A stretch of 64,000 nucleotides of DNA from Loxodes magnus (taxonomy: Eukaryota > Ciliophora > Karyorelictea > Loxodida > Loxodidae): contig CAMPDV010000124.1 in assembly GCA_946699065.1 (NCBI GenBank), positions 248,001-312,000 of the forward strand, read 5' to 3'. The notes beneath the pieces are model-generated. The model was not told the DNA's origin and ran no database searches. It was given only the letters and a program-made list of their open reading frames with translations. A program made the position numbers and the translations under genes. This document shows positions 34,139 through 45,232 of this stretch, piece after piece. Within the stretch, counting starts at the first letter, position 1. Each line of letters starts with the position of its first letter.

Positions 34139-36310
34139 TAGTCATTTAACCTATAAATGGTTCAAAAAATTGATGAATATCCTTACTTTCACATAATTTT
34201 CGTATATTATTTTCGAAATCAGTATCAAAAGAATTAAACACATATTTAACTACTTTCTGAGTCGAAAGTTATTCCTCAATCTTAGAATATCTAGCAATAT
34301 TTATAGTTCCAATATTATATTGCTTTGTTAATCTGATATCTTATAATCTAAATAAGAAGCTGCAGCAGTTTTGAATATATATTGAAGTTTAGTTTAAGAA
34401 TCACATCAAGCATATAGAGCATGAAAAATTGAAAACAAAGTCCGCAAACTACTTAATCAAAATTTAAACCATTATAACTTTAAAGTTTTTTTCATTTGCA
34501 ACTATAAATTTTCACCATGATTATTAATAACTATCTTTCGAAGCAAAAAAACAAATATTTATCCTTTTTGGATATTTTCTTCACTTATAACAATTTAGGA
34601 ACCTTTCAAAACCAGTTTTTGCTAGTAGAAGTAAGTTTTTTAAGAAAAGCTGTTTTACAATAAATTTTCAAAAACAGTAAATCAGATGGATTTATAGGGG
34701 CATAATTCATTAAAACAACAATACTCTTGACTCAGATTTTAGAAATTAAATATCTTTTTTAATTATTTAGAGATAAATTTGTTGATATTTGATATTTAAA
34801 ATTTTTAGCTATTGAGTTATTTATTTAAATTTATTTTCTCTTTATTTCAAAATTATAAAGATATTAGATTATTTATAATTAATAATTAACATTTTTTTTA
34901 AAAACATTTTCTCTTTTTTATAGCAAACTAATTCTTTTTTTGGATAGGCTATAGATGCTATTTTTGTAAATTATCATTTAAAATTAATAATATATTTATG
35001 ATTTTGCTTAATGTATATTAATGTTGCTTCTTTTGCTATTAATTCAATACTTATTTTTAATAAATCTAGTTACTACTGTTAATACTCTTTTTTAAAATAA
35101 GTTGTTTGCTACTAAAAGAATTATAAATTTTAAGAAATAAACTATATTTTTAGCGCCTTCTAATACTATTTTCTGAATTAATAAAGGATTTATTTTAACA
35201 TATGATATATCTTTGTAATATGAGATAATATAAGTATCAGTTTAGTTTATATAGATTATTTAAAACTAATCTATAGATGTTATTTAATTTATCTTAATAA
35301 TTTTTATTTAATTAGGCTACTATTATTCTTATATCTTATTTTTCATATTAAGTATTTCTTCATATTTTATAGCAAATCAAAGTTATTAAATATTATACAT
35401 TTCACAAGATAAAAATATATAATCAATATATATATATAATTATAGAATTATTTAAAACCTAGAGCATTAAATGACTATAATTTTAGATTTTTTGCAATTT
35501 TCCTAACTTTAAATTATATTTATATTTATATATACCTTTTGAGAATTGTCTTTTTTAAGTATTCTTACTAGCTTTCTTATATAAAAATTGTAAAAAGGTT
35601 CATTTTATTTTATATACTTTTGATCTGGCAGCTATTTATCTTTTAAATATTCAAAGATCTTTCAAAGATGGAAAAGACTGGAAAATCTATATTAGAATTA
35701 ATCTACCTTTAGTACATCATAAGTTACTTCCAAACTTAATATTATTAAAATTTTATTTTTCCTTTATTCATCTCATATTGCTTAGATAGGTATATTTAAC
35801 TTTCTTCTAAGTACAATAACCCTTTTTAAAGGAACGCTTAGGAAGCTTCTTTTATTTAAAGCTAGGCTTCTTTTAGTGATTTTTTAATTTTAATTCTCAT
35901 TTAGTTGCTTTTTAAAAACTAGAAGAATTTTCCTTTAGCTATCTTTTACTAAATATCCTTAAAAAGGCTTTATGTAATTTTTAACTCTAGTCTTCTACTA
36001 GCATAATTCTACGTTTTGACTGTTTTAAAAAGAGAGTAGCTATAGTTATTCGTTACCTACTTCATTTCAAAAAATAAATGTAGAAATATATCTTTGATTA
36101 ATTAATGCATTACAATAACAATTAGACTCACTTTTTCTAATTTATCTTATAAATAAATGATATATTCTTAATGACTAAAACTAATATACTTTAATATATT
36201 TTTAATTACAACTAAAAAATAAAGAAACTTTAATAATTAATAAGAATTATAACTTAAAAGATAATTTACCATTAAATTAAACTTTCAATAGTCTTAAGTT
36301 ATTTGCATAT
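34139..36310. other. AT-rich region between WD40 genes 2 and 3
   Basis: Up to about 34933 this is the rest of the flank shared with WD40 gene 1. The remainder has no recognisable gene; the part near 36085-36230 resembles sequence downstream of WD40 gene 2. Confidence 0.45.
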
Positions 36311-37375
36311 TCAGTTAGCAATCTTCCACTTTCTCACCGTCGTGTCCCAACTTCCAGAGATTATCCATTTATTGTCCTTACTCAATGCTAAAGTTTAAAT
36401 TTCATATGTATGTCCTTGGAGAGTCTAAATACATTTACCCGTATTAAAGTTCCATATCTTGATTGACCTGTCATAAGAGACAGAAAATATAGCACTTGAA
36501 TCATTACTAATTTGAATACAACGCACAGTATTTGTGTGATCTTGGAGAGTTCGAATACATTATCCAGTAGAGAAATCCCATACTTTAATTGTATGATCAG
36601 CAGAACCTGATATTATATATTTATTATTTAGTGATAAGATTACCGATTCAATCCAGTTTGTGTGTCCAGTCAAAGTTTTCATACAGTTACCTGTCTGAAA
36701 ATCCCAGATCTTTATCGTTTTATCGTGAGATCCTGAAATGATTCATTTCTAGTCACTTGCTATTGCTACTGATCTAATCTAGTCCTTATGTCCAGTCAAA
36801 GTTTTCGTAAGGGTAAAAGTGTGAAAATTTCAGATCTTTATCGTATTATCTACACTTCCCGATACAATTCATTTCTGATCTTTTGTTATTGTTACCGAAT
36901 AAACAAAGTTCTTATGTCCAGTCAAAGTTCTACTACAGTTTCCAGTCTGGAAATCTCATATATTTATCGTTTTATCTACACTTCCTGATATGATTCAATT
37001 CTGGTCACTTGTTATTACTACGCAGTAAACTGAACTCGTATGTCCAGTTAAAGTTCTCGTGCAACTTCCAGTCTCGAAATTCCAGATTTTTATCGTTTTA
37101 TCGTGAGATGCTGAAACAATTCATTTCTAATCACTTGTTATTGCTACCGAGATAATTGAATCCATATGTCCAGTCAAGACTTAATCTAGAATAAATAAAG
37201 AATTACCTTAATTTTAGTAGTAGTTAATTTTATAAACAAATTTTTAGAAACATAAATTTGGTAAGATTTCATATTTAAAAAGTAGGATAGGTATTCTTCC
37301 AAGGGAATCATTTTTTGCTCTTAAGAGTTTTCGTAAAAGAATAGTTTTAATAAATTAAATTTCTTTATTTTCCAT
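36311..37375 (-). CDS. WD40-repeat protein, WD40 gene 3
   Basis: ATG 37375-37373, a 21-nt intron (37186-37206) and TGA at 36313-36311 give 348 codons including stop. The shared leader reads L-L-R-K-L-L-R-A-K-N. Seven WD repeats follow, enough for a full seven-bladed propeller. In four successive repeats the Trp of Q-[KN]-W-I is TGA, while in the last repeat all three Trp codons are TGG and the gene then ends at K-W-K-I-A-N-TGA. This is the cleanest single example in the window of UGA serving both meanings. Flanking sequence resembles that of genes 2 and 4, so the family spread by segmental duplication. Confidence 0.9.
37186..37206 (-). other. 21-nt intron of WD40 gene 3
   Basis: Begins GTAATTCTTTATTTA and ends TTCTAG, at the same phase and place as in genes 1 and 2. 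Removal restores D-Q-V-L-T-G-H in frame. Confidence 0.85.
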
Positions 37376-37479
37376 TTTTATTTTATAGCTTATTTTAATA
37401 ATTGCTAAACTAAAATAACTCATCTTAATAATATAATTTTAATAGCTTAACAATTTAATACTTTAACTATTTATTTATT

Positions 37480-37503
37480 AAGTATATTTATAAGTACTCT
37501 ATT
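37480..37503 (-). promoter_or_regulatory. Conserved upstream element of WD40 gene 3
   Basis: ACTTATAA-containing element (GAGTACTTATAAATATACTT on the minus strand) like those upstream of genes 2 and 4, a little over 100 bp from the start codon. Confidence 0.35.
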
Positions 37504-37559
37504 ATTAATACTTTTTTAAAAAGACATATTTTTGTTTTAAATTTAGACAACTACAAAAC

Positions 37560-37658
37560 TGATTATAAATGGGATTAAATCTAACAATATTAACATCATT
37601 ATTTGTGGTGAACCTTATAAAGGTGGTATCACATTAATCTATTATTATTATTATTTTA
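37560..37658 (+). mobile_element. 3' end fragment of an ORF1-only element
   Basis: Hairpin at 37605-37632 (GTGGTGAACC ... GGTGGTATCAC) followed by an ATT array, as at 32049-32095 and 33633-33682. No coding part remains. The segment is not shared with the flanks of the other WD40 genes. Confidence 0.6.
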
Positions 37659-39003
37659 CCTTTTTTTACTTAATTAAATAAGATTGCTACATAATTTGTG
37701 AATAAAATCATAATGATTTTTGTGATTTTCTTTAAATCAATAATTTAATTAGTAAATATTTGAAAAATGAGAATTGGAAAAAATGTATAAAAAATACATT
37801 TTCTTCGTTTTCTTAAGTATTAAAAAATTTAACTTTTTTAAGATTATATATAAGATAATTTTTTTTCTTCGGTTTTTCGAAAAATCTTCGTAGTATAAAC
37901 GCAGAGTCTAAAAGAAATATTTATTATTCATTTCTTTATGCATTGGTTTTTCAAGCTTGTAAAAAAATTTAAATATGAAGCATCTAATATAATAAAGGCA
38001 TATTATTCTATCCTTGTTTTTAATCTAAAAATAATAAATATATAAAATTTTATATTCAATGCATTTTATATTTTAAATTACGATATTTCCCTAAAATTAA
38101 AATTTTTTTAATTATAATTTTAAAACTAAATGTTTTTTTAAAATAAATACCAGCTAAAACATATTTATTTTCTACATAGAATTTATTTCCAACTTTCATT
38201 TATTTTCCAGAAATAAAAAATCATAATCAGTCCTTAAAATGTCTTCTACTTCTAATCACTGAGCAGAGAAATTTATAATGAAAAGCAGTTAAATATTTGT
38301 AACTTTTTCTCTTATCTTTAAATTTTTAAATTTTTTACTTCTAATATTTTAACTTTTATTTTTAATGATTTTAAATCTATTAATTTATAAATAGATAAAG
38401 TTATTTGAATAATGAGTTTTAAAATTTGCTTGATAAAATTAAAGAATTAAATTAATCTTTACAGTTTTAAAATAATTGCAATATAAATATATAATAATCA
38501 ATTATTTATTTACTTTTAAAAAGTTAAAAAATATATTTTTTAATTTATTCATCAAAATGTTTTATATCGTAAAGCACTGAGCCAAACTACGCTAAAAAAG
38601 ATTTACAAAATTTAAATATTTTAGAAAAAATATTTTAAATAAGCAAATATTTTATTCTTTCTTATGTTTACTAAAATATAATAATCAATTCATTTTTTAA
38701 ATAAACACTTAAAGTATTTAAATTAAGCAGTTTTTCTATAAGCATTAATTACTTAAGATAAAAGTTTTAAATGTAAAATTATTTTCTTATATTTTAAAAC
38801 TCCTCAATATTAAGCTACTCAAGGTTAAATGACCTTTATACTTATCTATAATAATATAACTTATGTAATGTTTTTAACTTTTAATTATTTAATATCCCCT
38901 GAAACTTATATAGATAAGTTAATTAAATGGTGGAACTTTAGCTAATTTTAATAATTAGCTTCTTAAATTGTAAAATTAAAATTTTTAATTCTTTTGTATT
39001 TTC
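37659..39003. other. AT-rich spacer
   Basis: No gene, RNA or repeat recognised. Confidence 0.4.
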
Positions 39004-40083
39004 TCACTTTGCTATCTTCCATTTTCTCACAGTGTTGTCCTCAGCGCCTGATACTATCCATTTGTTGTCCTTACTCAAGGCTGTTGAATTTATTGCTTAT
39101 GAATGGCCTTAAAGAGTCTATAAACATTCGCCTGTCTTAAAGTTCCATATCTTGATTGTTCTGTCATAAGAACCAGAAACTATTACACTTGAATCATAAC
39201 TAAGTTGAATGCTTGATACTGTTTCTGAATGACCAGTGAGAGTTCGAATACATTATCCAGTTGTAAAATCCCATATTTTTATCATATTATCAAAACCTAA
39301 TCCACTACTTCCCGATACAATTCAGTTCTGGTCACTTGTTATCGCTACAGATCTTAAAAAATTTTTATGTTCCTACAAAGTATTCTTTAACTAACCAGTT
39401 GTAAAGTCACATATCTATATAATCTTATCTCCAATTAACGATACAATTCATTTCTGATCATTTGAAATTATTACAGATCATATAGAATTCTTATATCCCT
39501 TAAAAGTATTCTTACATTAACCAGTTGTAAAGTCCCATATCTTTATAGTCTTATCATTACTTCCTGATACGATTCAATTCTGATCACTTGATATTGCTAT
39601 AGAGTTTACAAAACTCGTGTGTCCTTACAAAGTACTCTTTAACTAACCAGTTGTCAAATCCCAAATATTGATCATTTTATCATTACTTCCAGATACGATT
39701 CAGTTCTGGTCACTTGATATCGCCACAGAGTATATATAACTCGTATGTCCATATAAAGTTATCTTATACTAACAAGTCATAAAGTCCCAAATCCTTATCT
39801 AATTATCAGGATGAGATGAACATGAAACGAATCATTTCGAGTCACTTGATATTACTACAGATAATACAGAATTAAAATGTGCCTAAAAAGTAAAGTCTAA
39901 ATATTAAAAATTTCCTTAAGTTTAGTCGTATTTTATTTTTTTAACAAGCTTTAAAAAACACAAATTGGGTAGGATTTCATATTTAAAAAGAAGAAGCGGA
40001 ATTCTTCCTAGAGATTCAAGTCTTAATCTTAAAAGTTTTCGTAAAAAAATACACTTAATAAATTATATTTGTTTATTTTCCAT
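39004..40083 (-). CDS. WD40-repeat protein, WD40 gene 4
   Basis: ATG 40083-40081 and TGA 39006-39004 after K-W-K-I-A-K. Exon-1-equivalent sequence is 169 nt as in genes 1 and 3, but the intron site carries an 18-nt sequence starting GA instead of GT. It is in frame and open if retained (360 codons including stop), and the gene is also in frame if it is removed (354). Seven WD repeats follow. Five of them have TGA for the Trp of the [KN]-W-[IF]-V-S motif; the last repeat uses TGG. Repeats near 39300 contain a short insertion (S-G-L-G-F-D). Protein-interaction scaffold by family; no specific role can be inferred. Confidence 0.88.
39897..39914 (-). other. 18-nt intron relic, probably retained as coding sequence
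   Basis: GAAATTTTTAATATTTAG on the minus strand lies exactly where genes 1-3 have GT...AG introns. The donor is GA, and the length is a multiple of three. Under the local code the sequence has no terminator, so non-splicing would add six residues. Confidence 0.6.
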
Positions 40084-40204
40084 TTTTACTTTTATAACTT
40101 ACTTTAATAATTGTTTAATTAAAGTAACTCATCTTATTAATTTAAAATAATTATCCTGACTTAATTTCAATACAATTAGATATTTAAATTATTTATTTAT
40201 TTAT

Positions 40205-40222
40205 TATACTTATAAGTACATT
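40205..40222 (-). promoter_or_regulatory. Conserved upstream element of WD40 gene 4
   Basis: GTACTTATAAGTATAA on the minus strand, with TAAGATGAGTTACTTTAATT closer to the gene, matches the upstream elements of genes 2 and 3. Confidence 0.35.
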
Positions 40223-40326
40223 AAAGCGTTATTTTAAAATTTAAATCCTTTTAATTAATTTAAATATAAGAAAAATATTAAAAAAGCAATCTATAAATAG
40301 ATTAAAGATATATTTATTTAAAAAAA

Positions 40327-41157
40327 ATGAAGCTTGGCTTTTTTACCAAATAAAATTAGAAAGGTAAAAATTATTAAGAATCTGAAGAGAAAAAGTAGAA
40401 ACAATCAAAACCTAGGAAGAGAATGTTCACACCTCCAAAGTAATAAGAAACTCCAGTTGACTAAGATCTTTCAGAAATTAATCTTAGTGAGGATCGAAAT
40501 AGCAATGAATAACTTATAGAATTAGTAAAAATCTTGCTTAATGAGGTTAAAAAGCTTAAGGAGTAAAATAAAATATTGATAGAGAATCGTGAAAACATAG
40601 AAGATAGATTAATTAAATAAGAAAGAGAAATGGATGCCTATTGAAATATTCAAACTGACTGCTCTTAGTAAATATAGTAAATGGAATTAGACTCATAATC
40701 ATAATGAATTAAATAAGCAGAACGTGCATAATAGCCAGAACCAATTGCGATATTGGGGCAAAATCAAATTTAAGAATAATTTTAAAACAATTAGCAAGGT
40801 TGTCAAATGGAAATTGAAAAAAGACCAAAAATTTATCAGAATACAATGAAGAGTAGAAAGTGCTATTACTGCAAGAAAAAAGGACATTAATAGAAATGGT
40901 TTAGAAATTTCTATGTATTCAAGAATGATTTTAATTAGAGAGTTAAGAGACTGACAGAAAGAATTTATACTACTGAGAGAGGATCTATTTATCAAATTAA
41001 AGAGACAAGCGCCAAAATAATAGTAACAAGGTAGATGGATGAAAGATGGAGAGAGAAGAGAAATAGAAGATTTAAGACAAGAAAAAATAGAAATGAAACA
41101 ATAAACTTTTCTTTTTATTCACCAGACTATTCTGGTTGGAAAGAGGGAAATTGGTGA
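40327..41157 (+). CDS. Intact ORF1-type zinc-knuckle protein of a retroelement
   Basis: From ATG 40327 to TGA 41155-41157 the frame is continuous for 277 codons. The N-terminus is very basic (K-P-R-K-R). A helical coiled-coil-like segment spans residues about 55-105 (L-I-E-L-V-K-I-L-L-N-E-V-K-K-L-K-E-Q-N). Then comes Q-M-E-I-E-K and a knuckle C-Y-Y-C-K-K-K-G-H-Q-Q-K-W-F near residue 180, in which the final Cys is replaced by Trp (TGG). A basic C-terminal tail follows. Two internal TGA codons read as Trp. The M-E-I-E plus knuckle arrangement is shared with the elements at 31303, 32957 and 53700. It is likely a nucleic-acid-binding ORF1 protein without a neighbouring RT. The terminal TGA follows a TGG codon. 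Confidence 0.72.
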
Positions 41158-41989
41158 AAATCCAAGAAGACCTCTAAACAATTTTATCTATTATTATTAA
41201 GATATATTTATTAATTTTTTATAAAATAATTAAAGTTAAAAATTCCAGATCGTTATCTTCTCAAGCATAGTTATTAATAACTGAGTATGTTTTTTCTATC
41301 TTCAAAAATAAGAAGGAGAAGTTTAATCATCTTTAAATAGAAAAATTGTAACAACCGAAAACCAGTTTCATATGAGTTATAAGCCAGCAAAAATAAATAC
41401 TGTAAAACCGTCTTCTCATTCATAAAAAGTGTTTATTAAGTTATCTTGTCTATTCATAATTTCTTACTAAAATTACTCACCTATCTTAAGTTGATTTGTT
41501 TTTTTCTTTAGATATAAAATAAGCCAATATTGATAAACCGGTTTTAGCTAATAGAAGAAGAAGGAAAACAAGGTTTAGTCAATTATCAATGTTAATTTAT
41601 TCAGCTCAGAATTTCGATAAATAATATTTAAAGATGTCTAAATACAAAATTTTCTTCATTATTATTTATTCGCTTCCATTATTGATTCATGTAATTCCAT
41701 TCTTAGATTTAATTTTCTTATATAAATTTTACCTTTTCGCATGTAATATATTTGACTCAGTTAAACAGTTAACATTTTCTTTCTAGGTACTTTTCCTCTT
41801 ACAGAATAAGCATTTTAAATTATTTATCCACTTATAATAGTAATCAGGTTTTAATCCTTTTCATTAACAATAGGATTATCATTGCTTTAGTTTTTTTAGG
41901 TTATTGGATTGTGAATTTAAAGTAAAGAAGTTGAGTCTCTCTTCTATTTATTTTATTGAAATTTACTTTTTACTTTCCTGATTTGCAAT
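41158..41989. other. 3' tail of the ORF1 element and AT-rich spacer
   Basis: Downstream of the ORF, ACCAGACTATTCTGGT near 41121 can form a hairpin and an ATT-rich tract follows at 41188-41202, as in the other ORF1-only elements. The rest has no recognised feature. Confidence 0.45.
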
Positions 41990-42956
41990 TAGTTTCTTTA
42001 TTAAATGATATTTTCTTGCTGAATCTTCACCACAGTTATAACAAGGTTCTAATTTTTAATTTTATTCAAAATTTAAGATTTTAAATTCTGATACTCCAAT
42101 AATTATTATATATTTTTAAGTAATTCAAACTAGTGGCTTTTAAGTTTTTTTTAATAGATTTAATGCACTTTTTATAAATATTTTATAAAATAAAATTTTA
42201 ATAAATATTTACTTCCTTGGAAATTTAACTAGTTTCATCTATTCATTTTTATCGAGTTTGGATGCTTGAACATCTTTATTATCTGGAGGATTACCACTAC
42301 ACCTCCATCTTACTAAGTTTATTCTGTATGCAATCTTTTTTGTAAATTCTGTTGTTATTTATATAAATTCTTCATAGATCTCTTTGGTTTCTTTAATTCT
42401 CTTTTAATTTAAGTCTTTTATAGCCAGAACAGTATTTATTAAATGTAAGAATAACAAAATTAGCCTCTTGATCTTCTAATTCAGTGTCAATTCGGAGGAA
42501 TAAAGCTCTCGAATTTTTTCAATCTTCTTGTTATTCATTTCTTTAAATTTCTATTTAATCATTCTATTATTTAGTCACGATATCAACCTTAGTTACTTCA
42601 GTAGCCATTAGAACTTCCTTTATTTAGTTGGATTAAGATTAAAGTTAAAGTTGCTCTTCTGTTAAGACTTTATTTTGAACAAGTTGCTTCCTTAAGCACG
42701 TCGTTTCAAAATCAGTTATTTAATACATTAGCTCTCTTATTCTTTCTGAGAGATTGTTAGTAATCTCATTCTACTTGCTTAGAATTGTCTTCATTTTGTC
42801 ACATTAATCACATTTGGATATGTTTTCCTGCTCAATTATCGATATATTGTCCTTGTTACCTTGTTGCCGTTTGCCTTAATACGATGAAGAAGATTCAAGT
42901 GGCTTTTCTTTTCTTTTTTTAGACTGGTTTATCTCCTAGTCTTTCCTTACCTACAT
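41990..42956 (-). pseudogene. ORF1/Gag-like protein remnant with degenerate zinc knuckle
   Basis: From ATG 42956-42954 a minus-strand frame encodes a basic start, then L-E-S-S-S-S, and long helical segments (N-N-L-S-E-R-I-R-E-L-M and V-L-T-E-E-Q-L). It stays protein-like for about 230 codons to near 42270. After a frame change, 42060-42010 reads C-Y-N-C-G-E-D-S-A-R-K, the first half of a CCHC knuckle whose His and last Cys are lost. Same general plan as the other ORF1-type genes here, but sequence similarity to them is low, so it may be a different family. Confidence 0.5.
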
Positions 42957-44426
42957 TTTGATGTTTTACTTTTCTCGTTTTTTCATATTTTTATAATTAT
43001 ATCCATTTTTATATAACTATCTTTGAAATGTTGCTAAAATTAGCAAATGTGTATTATAATATAAGTGCAATATAAACCTATAAATAATTTTTAAGGCATA
43101 AAATCTTAATTGCTTAGTCTTTTATTTAGAATTTAAACTTAAAATATTTAAGCAAATATTTATTTTCTGAGTTTAAATTTCATTAAAGAAAATTTTCATT
43201 ATCATTGAAGATTTTTGATTTCTATCCTTTATTTAATAACTTTTGACAATTTTATAAAATTACCCTGTTGCTATGATTTTCCTCTGTACCTTTATAATAT
43301 TTTGAATATAAAATTGTTGGAAATAATTTTTTCTTCATCTATAATAAAAAAATTTTGAGGTTTTTAATTTATTACTTAGATTGATATTATACTTTACAAT
43401 TAATTTTATAACTTCACTATAAAAATATTTATTCATGTTATTTTCATTTAAATAATGATTTTGCACTCTTTCCATATTTATTTTGAATATTTTTGTCTCT
43501 TTGTTTCACTTAGTGCTCATTTATTTTATATTTTAAATATAAATAACTTTAGCTATTCTTTAAAGTCGATTCATTTATTTTTTAGAGATAAATAAACATT
43601 TTGGTAATTAATGAATTTTGTTATTTATTTTATTTCTTTTGTTCATATATTATTTTTAATTTTCCTACTTATTTTCTTCTAAATCAGTATGTTTATTTTT
43701 ATTATTCAGTTTTTACTAAGCAACCATATCTTTCTTCTTATATTTAAACATATCAATAAGTTTTTTTATGAAATTTACTCTTTTCATTTATAATTTACTA
43801 TTTCTTTTTTACTAATTAAAAAAATTGTCTTTTAATTTTTCATAATTTCTCTCACTATTTAATTTTTAGAAACTTTCTTTTCGTCTCCTATTTTTTACTA
43901 AAACTACAAATTTTGGTTGTCTTGAGTTTTAATTATCTTAAATGCTGAGCAAAGTACTTTTATAATTTTTTAAAATTCATAAACCTTTTTATTTTTAATT
44001 TCTATTATTCTTATTTCTCGTTAGTAACTCTTTTCAATTCTTTCACACTCAACACTTTCCCTTCTTAATTTTTTAGCAATCCATTACTTCTAATAACTTT
44101 TAATTTCTTCTTAATTAAGTTATGATAAAATATATACGCGCATATTTCTTTCTGTATTGTAAAAAATCTTCCAACCATAACTGTCATTCATTTACAAATC
44201 ATAATTAATAAATTACATTATATATTTATCATTTGAGCTTATAAAATTTCTTTTTTAAGGTGTTGTGGAATATAAATCACTTTCGACCAATCACATCAAA
44301 AAAAATGTAATCTAAATAATTTTTACTAAATCTTCTAAAAGGCATCATTTGCATATGCATACTATAATTTATTGAATGCCGATATTTTGAATACATTTGT
44401 TTTATTATATATAATTTAATTTAAAT
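42957..44426. other. T-rich spacer
   Basis: No recognisable gene; many poly-T stretches. A decayed minus-strand gene is possible but nothing supports a family. Confidence 0.4.
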
Positions 44427-44706
44427 AGAGTGGACCTTATCTTTTAAGGTCGTGAGAAGAATTCCCCAGAGATGAACTTACTGTGAAGAAACTTTTTCTA
44501 AATGTTGTCCTGACTAATCTTTTCATCATGGGTTGGAAATCTACCTGTAATCGCTTGTTGGTGTCCTGTTCTATGGAAATTTTGATCCGCAACCTTGCTC
44601 GCAAATAGAAGAGAGAATGCTTTGGGAATATTGGAGATTAAAGAGACTTATAAATTGACTTTTTTAAAGAGATGCGCCCTTTTGAAGGGCCACGCACATA
44701 TAATAA
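44427..44706 (+). mobile_element. SINE-like element, different body, shared 3' hairpin type
   Basis: A GC-richer 280-bp stretch without coding features, bounded by AT-rich DNA. It ends AAAGAGATGCGCCCTT ... AAGGGC-CACGCACATATAATAAC, a hairpin of the same layout as the AAAGAGCTGCGC ... ACGCGCTCTATAATC ends of the 405-bp elements. Confidence 0.55.
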
Positions 44707-44890
44707 CCTTTTTTCAATTATAGTAAAAAACTACACAGATTTTAAAATACTCCAATGAAATGAACTAAACCTTAATTTGGAAACTTACTATTTATTTTCA
44801 TAAACTTGACATTTAGATTCTTTTGGGCTCATTAACTTCTGCAAATTTATTTACTAGTCATTTTTATAATGATATCATTTAAATGGTTTT

Positions 44891-45232
44891 AAGTATTTAA
44901 ATGCTATAATTGAAAAGATGGTGGGAGCTGAGAATGACCTTCGTGACAACACTTTCTGGTTTTATGGTTAGGAACAAGTTCCTTTCCTGTCGCTGAGAAA
45001 GTCCCTGGTCAGAGTTATTTTCTGAAGAGAACGCTATCTTTGAGATTATCCACTCTTGGTAGGGGCTTGAAGCTTGGCAAACATAGCGATGGAGCTCCTT
45101 AGCAGCTGTACCTGGAGCACAACAGGATATCCCCGTTATTCCATAAAAAGAGAGCGTCGGGTCGTGCAATCGGAAAGGAGTTTCTGATCCAAAAACTTTT
45201 ATAGTTGAAATTAATAAAGTATTTAAATGCTA
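44891..45232. mobile_element. 310-bp GC-rich insertion with 16-bp target-site duplication
   Basis: AAGTATTTAAATGCTA occurs at 44891-44906 and again, perfectly, at 45217-45232, enclosing 310 bp that are clearly richer in G+C. The insert ends carry weak inverted similarity (AATTGAAAAG and CTTTTATAGTT). A minus-strand open frame inside it is probably incidental. The direct duplication shows that this is a discrete insertion; class (SINE, processed copy or MITE-like) is open. Confidence 0.8.

Noticed and set aside
44897-45169. Minus-strand open frame of 90 codons starting M-H-D-P
   Set aside because: It falls inside a 310-bp insertion with target-site duplication, matches no family I know, and uses no reassigned codon. 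Chance openness in GC-richer DNA is the simpler reading.
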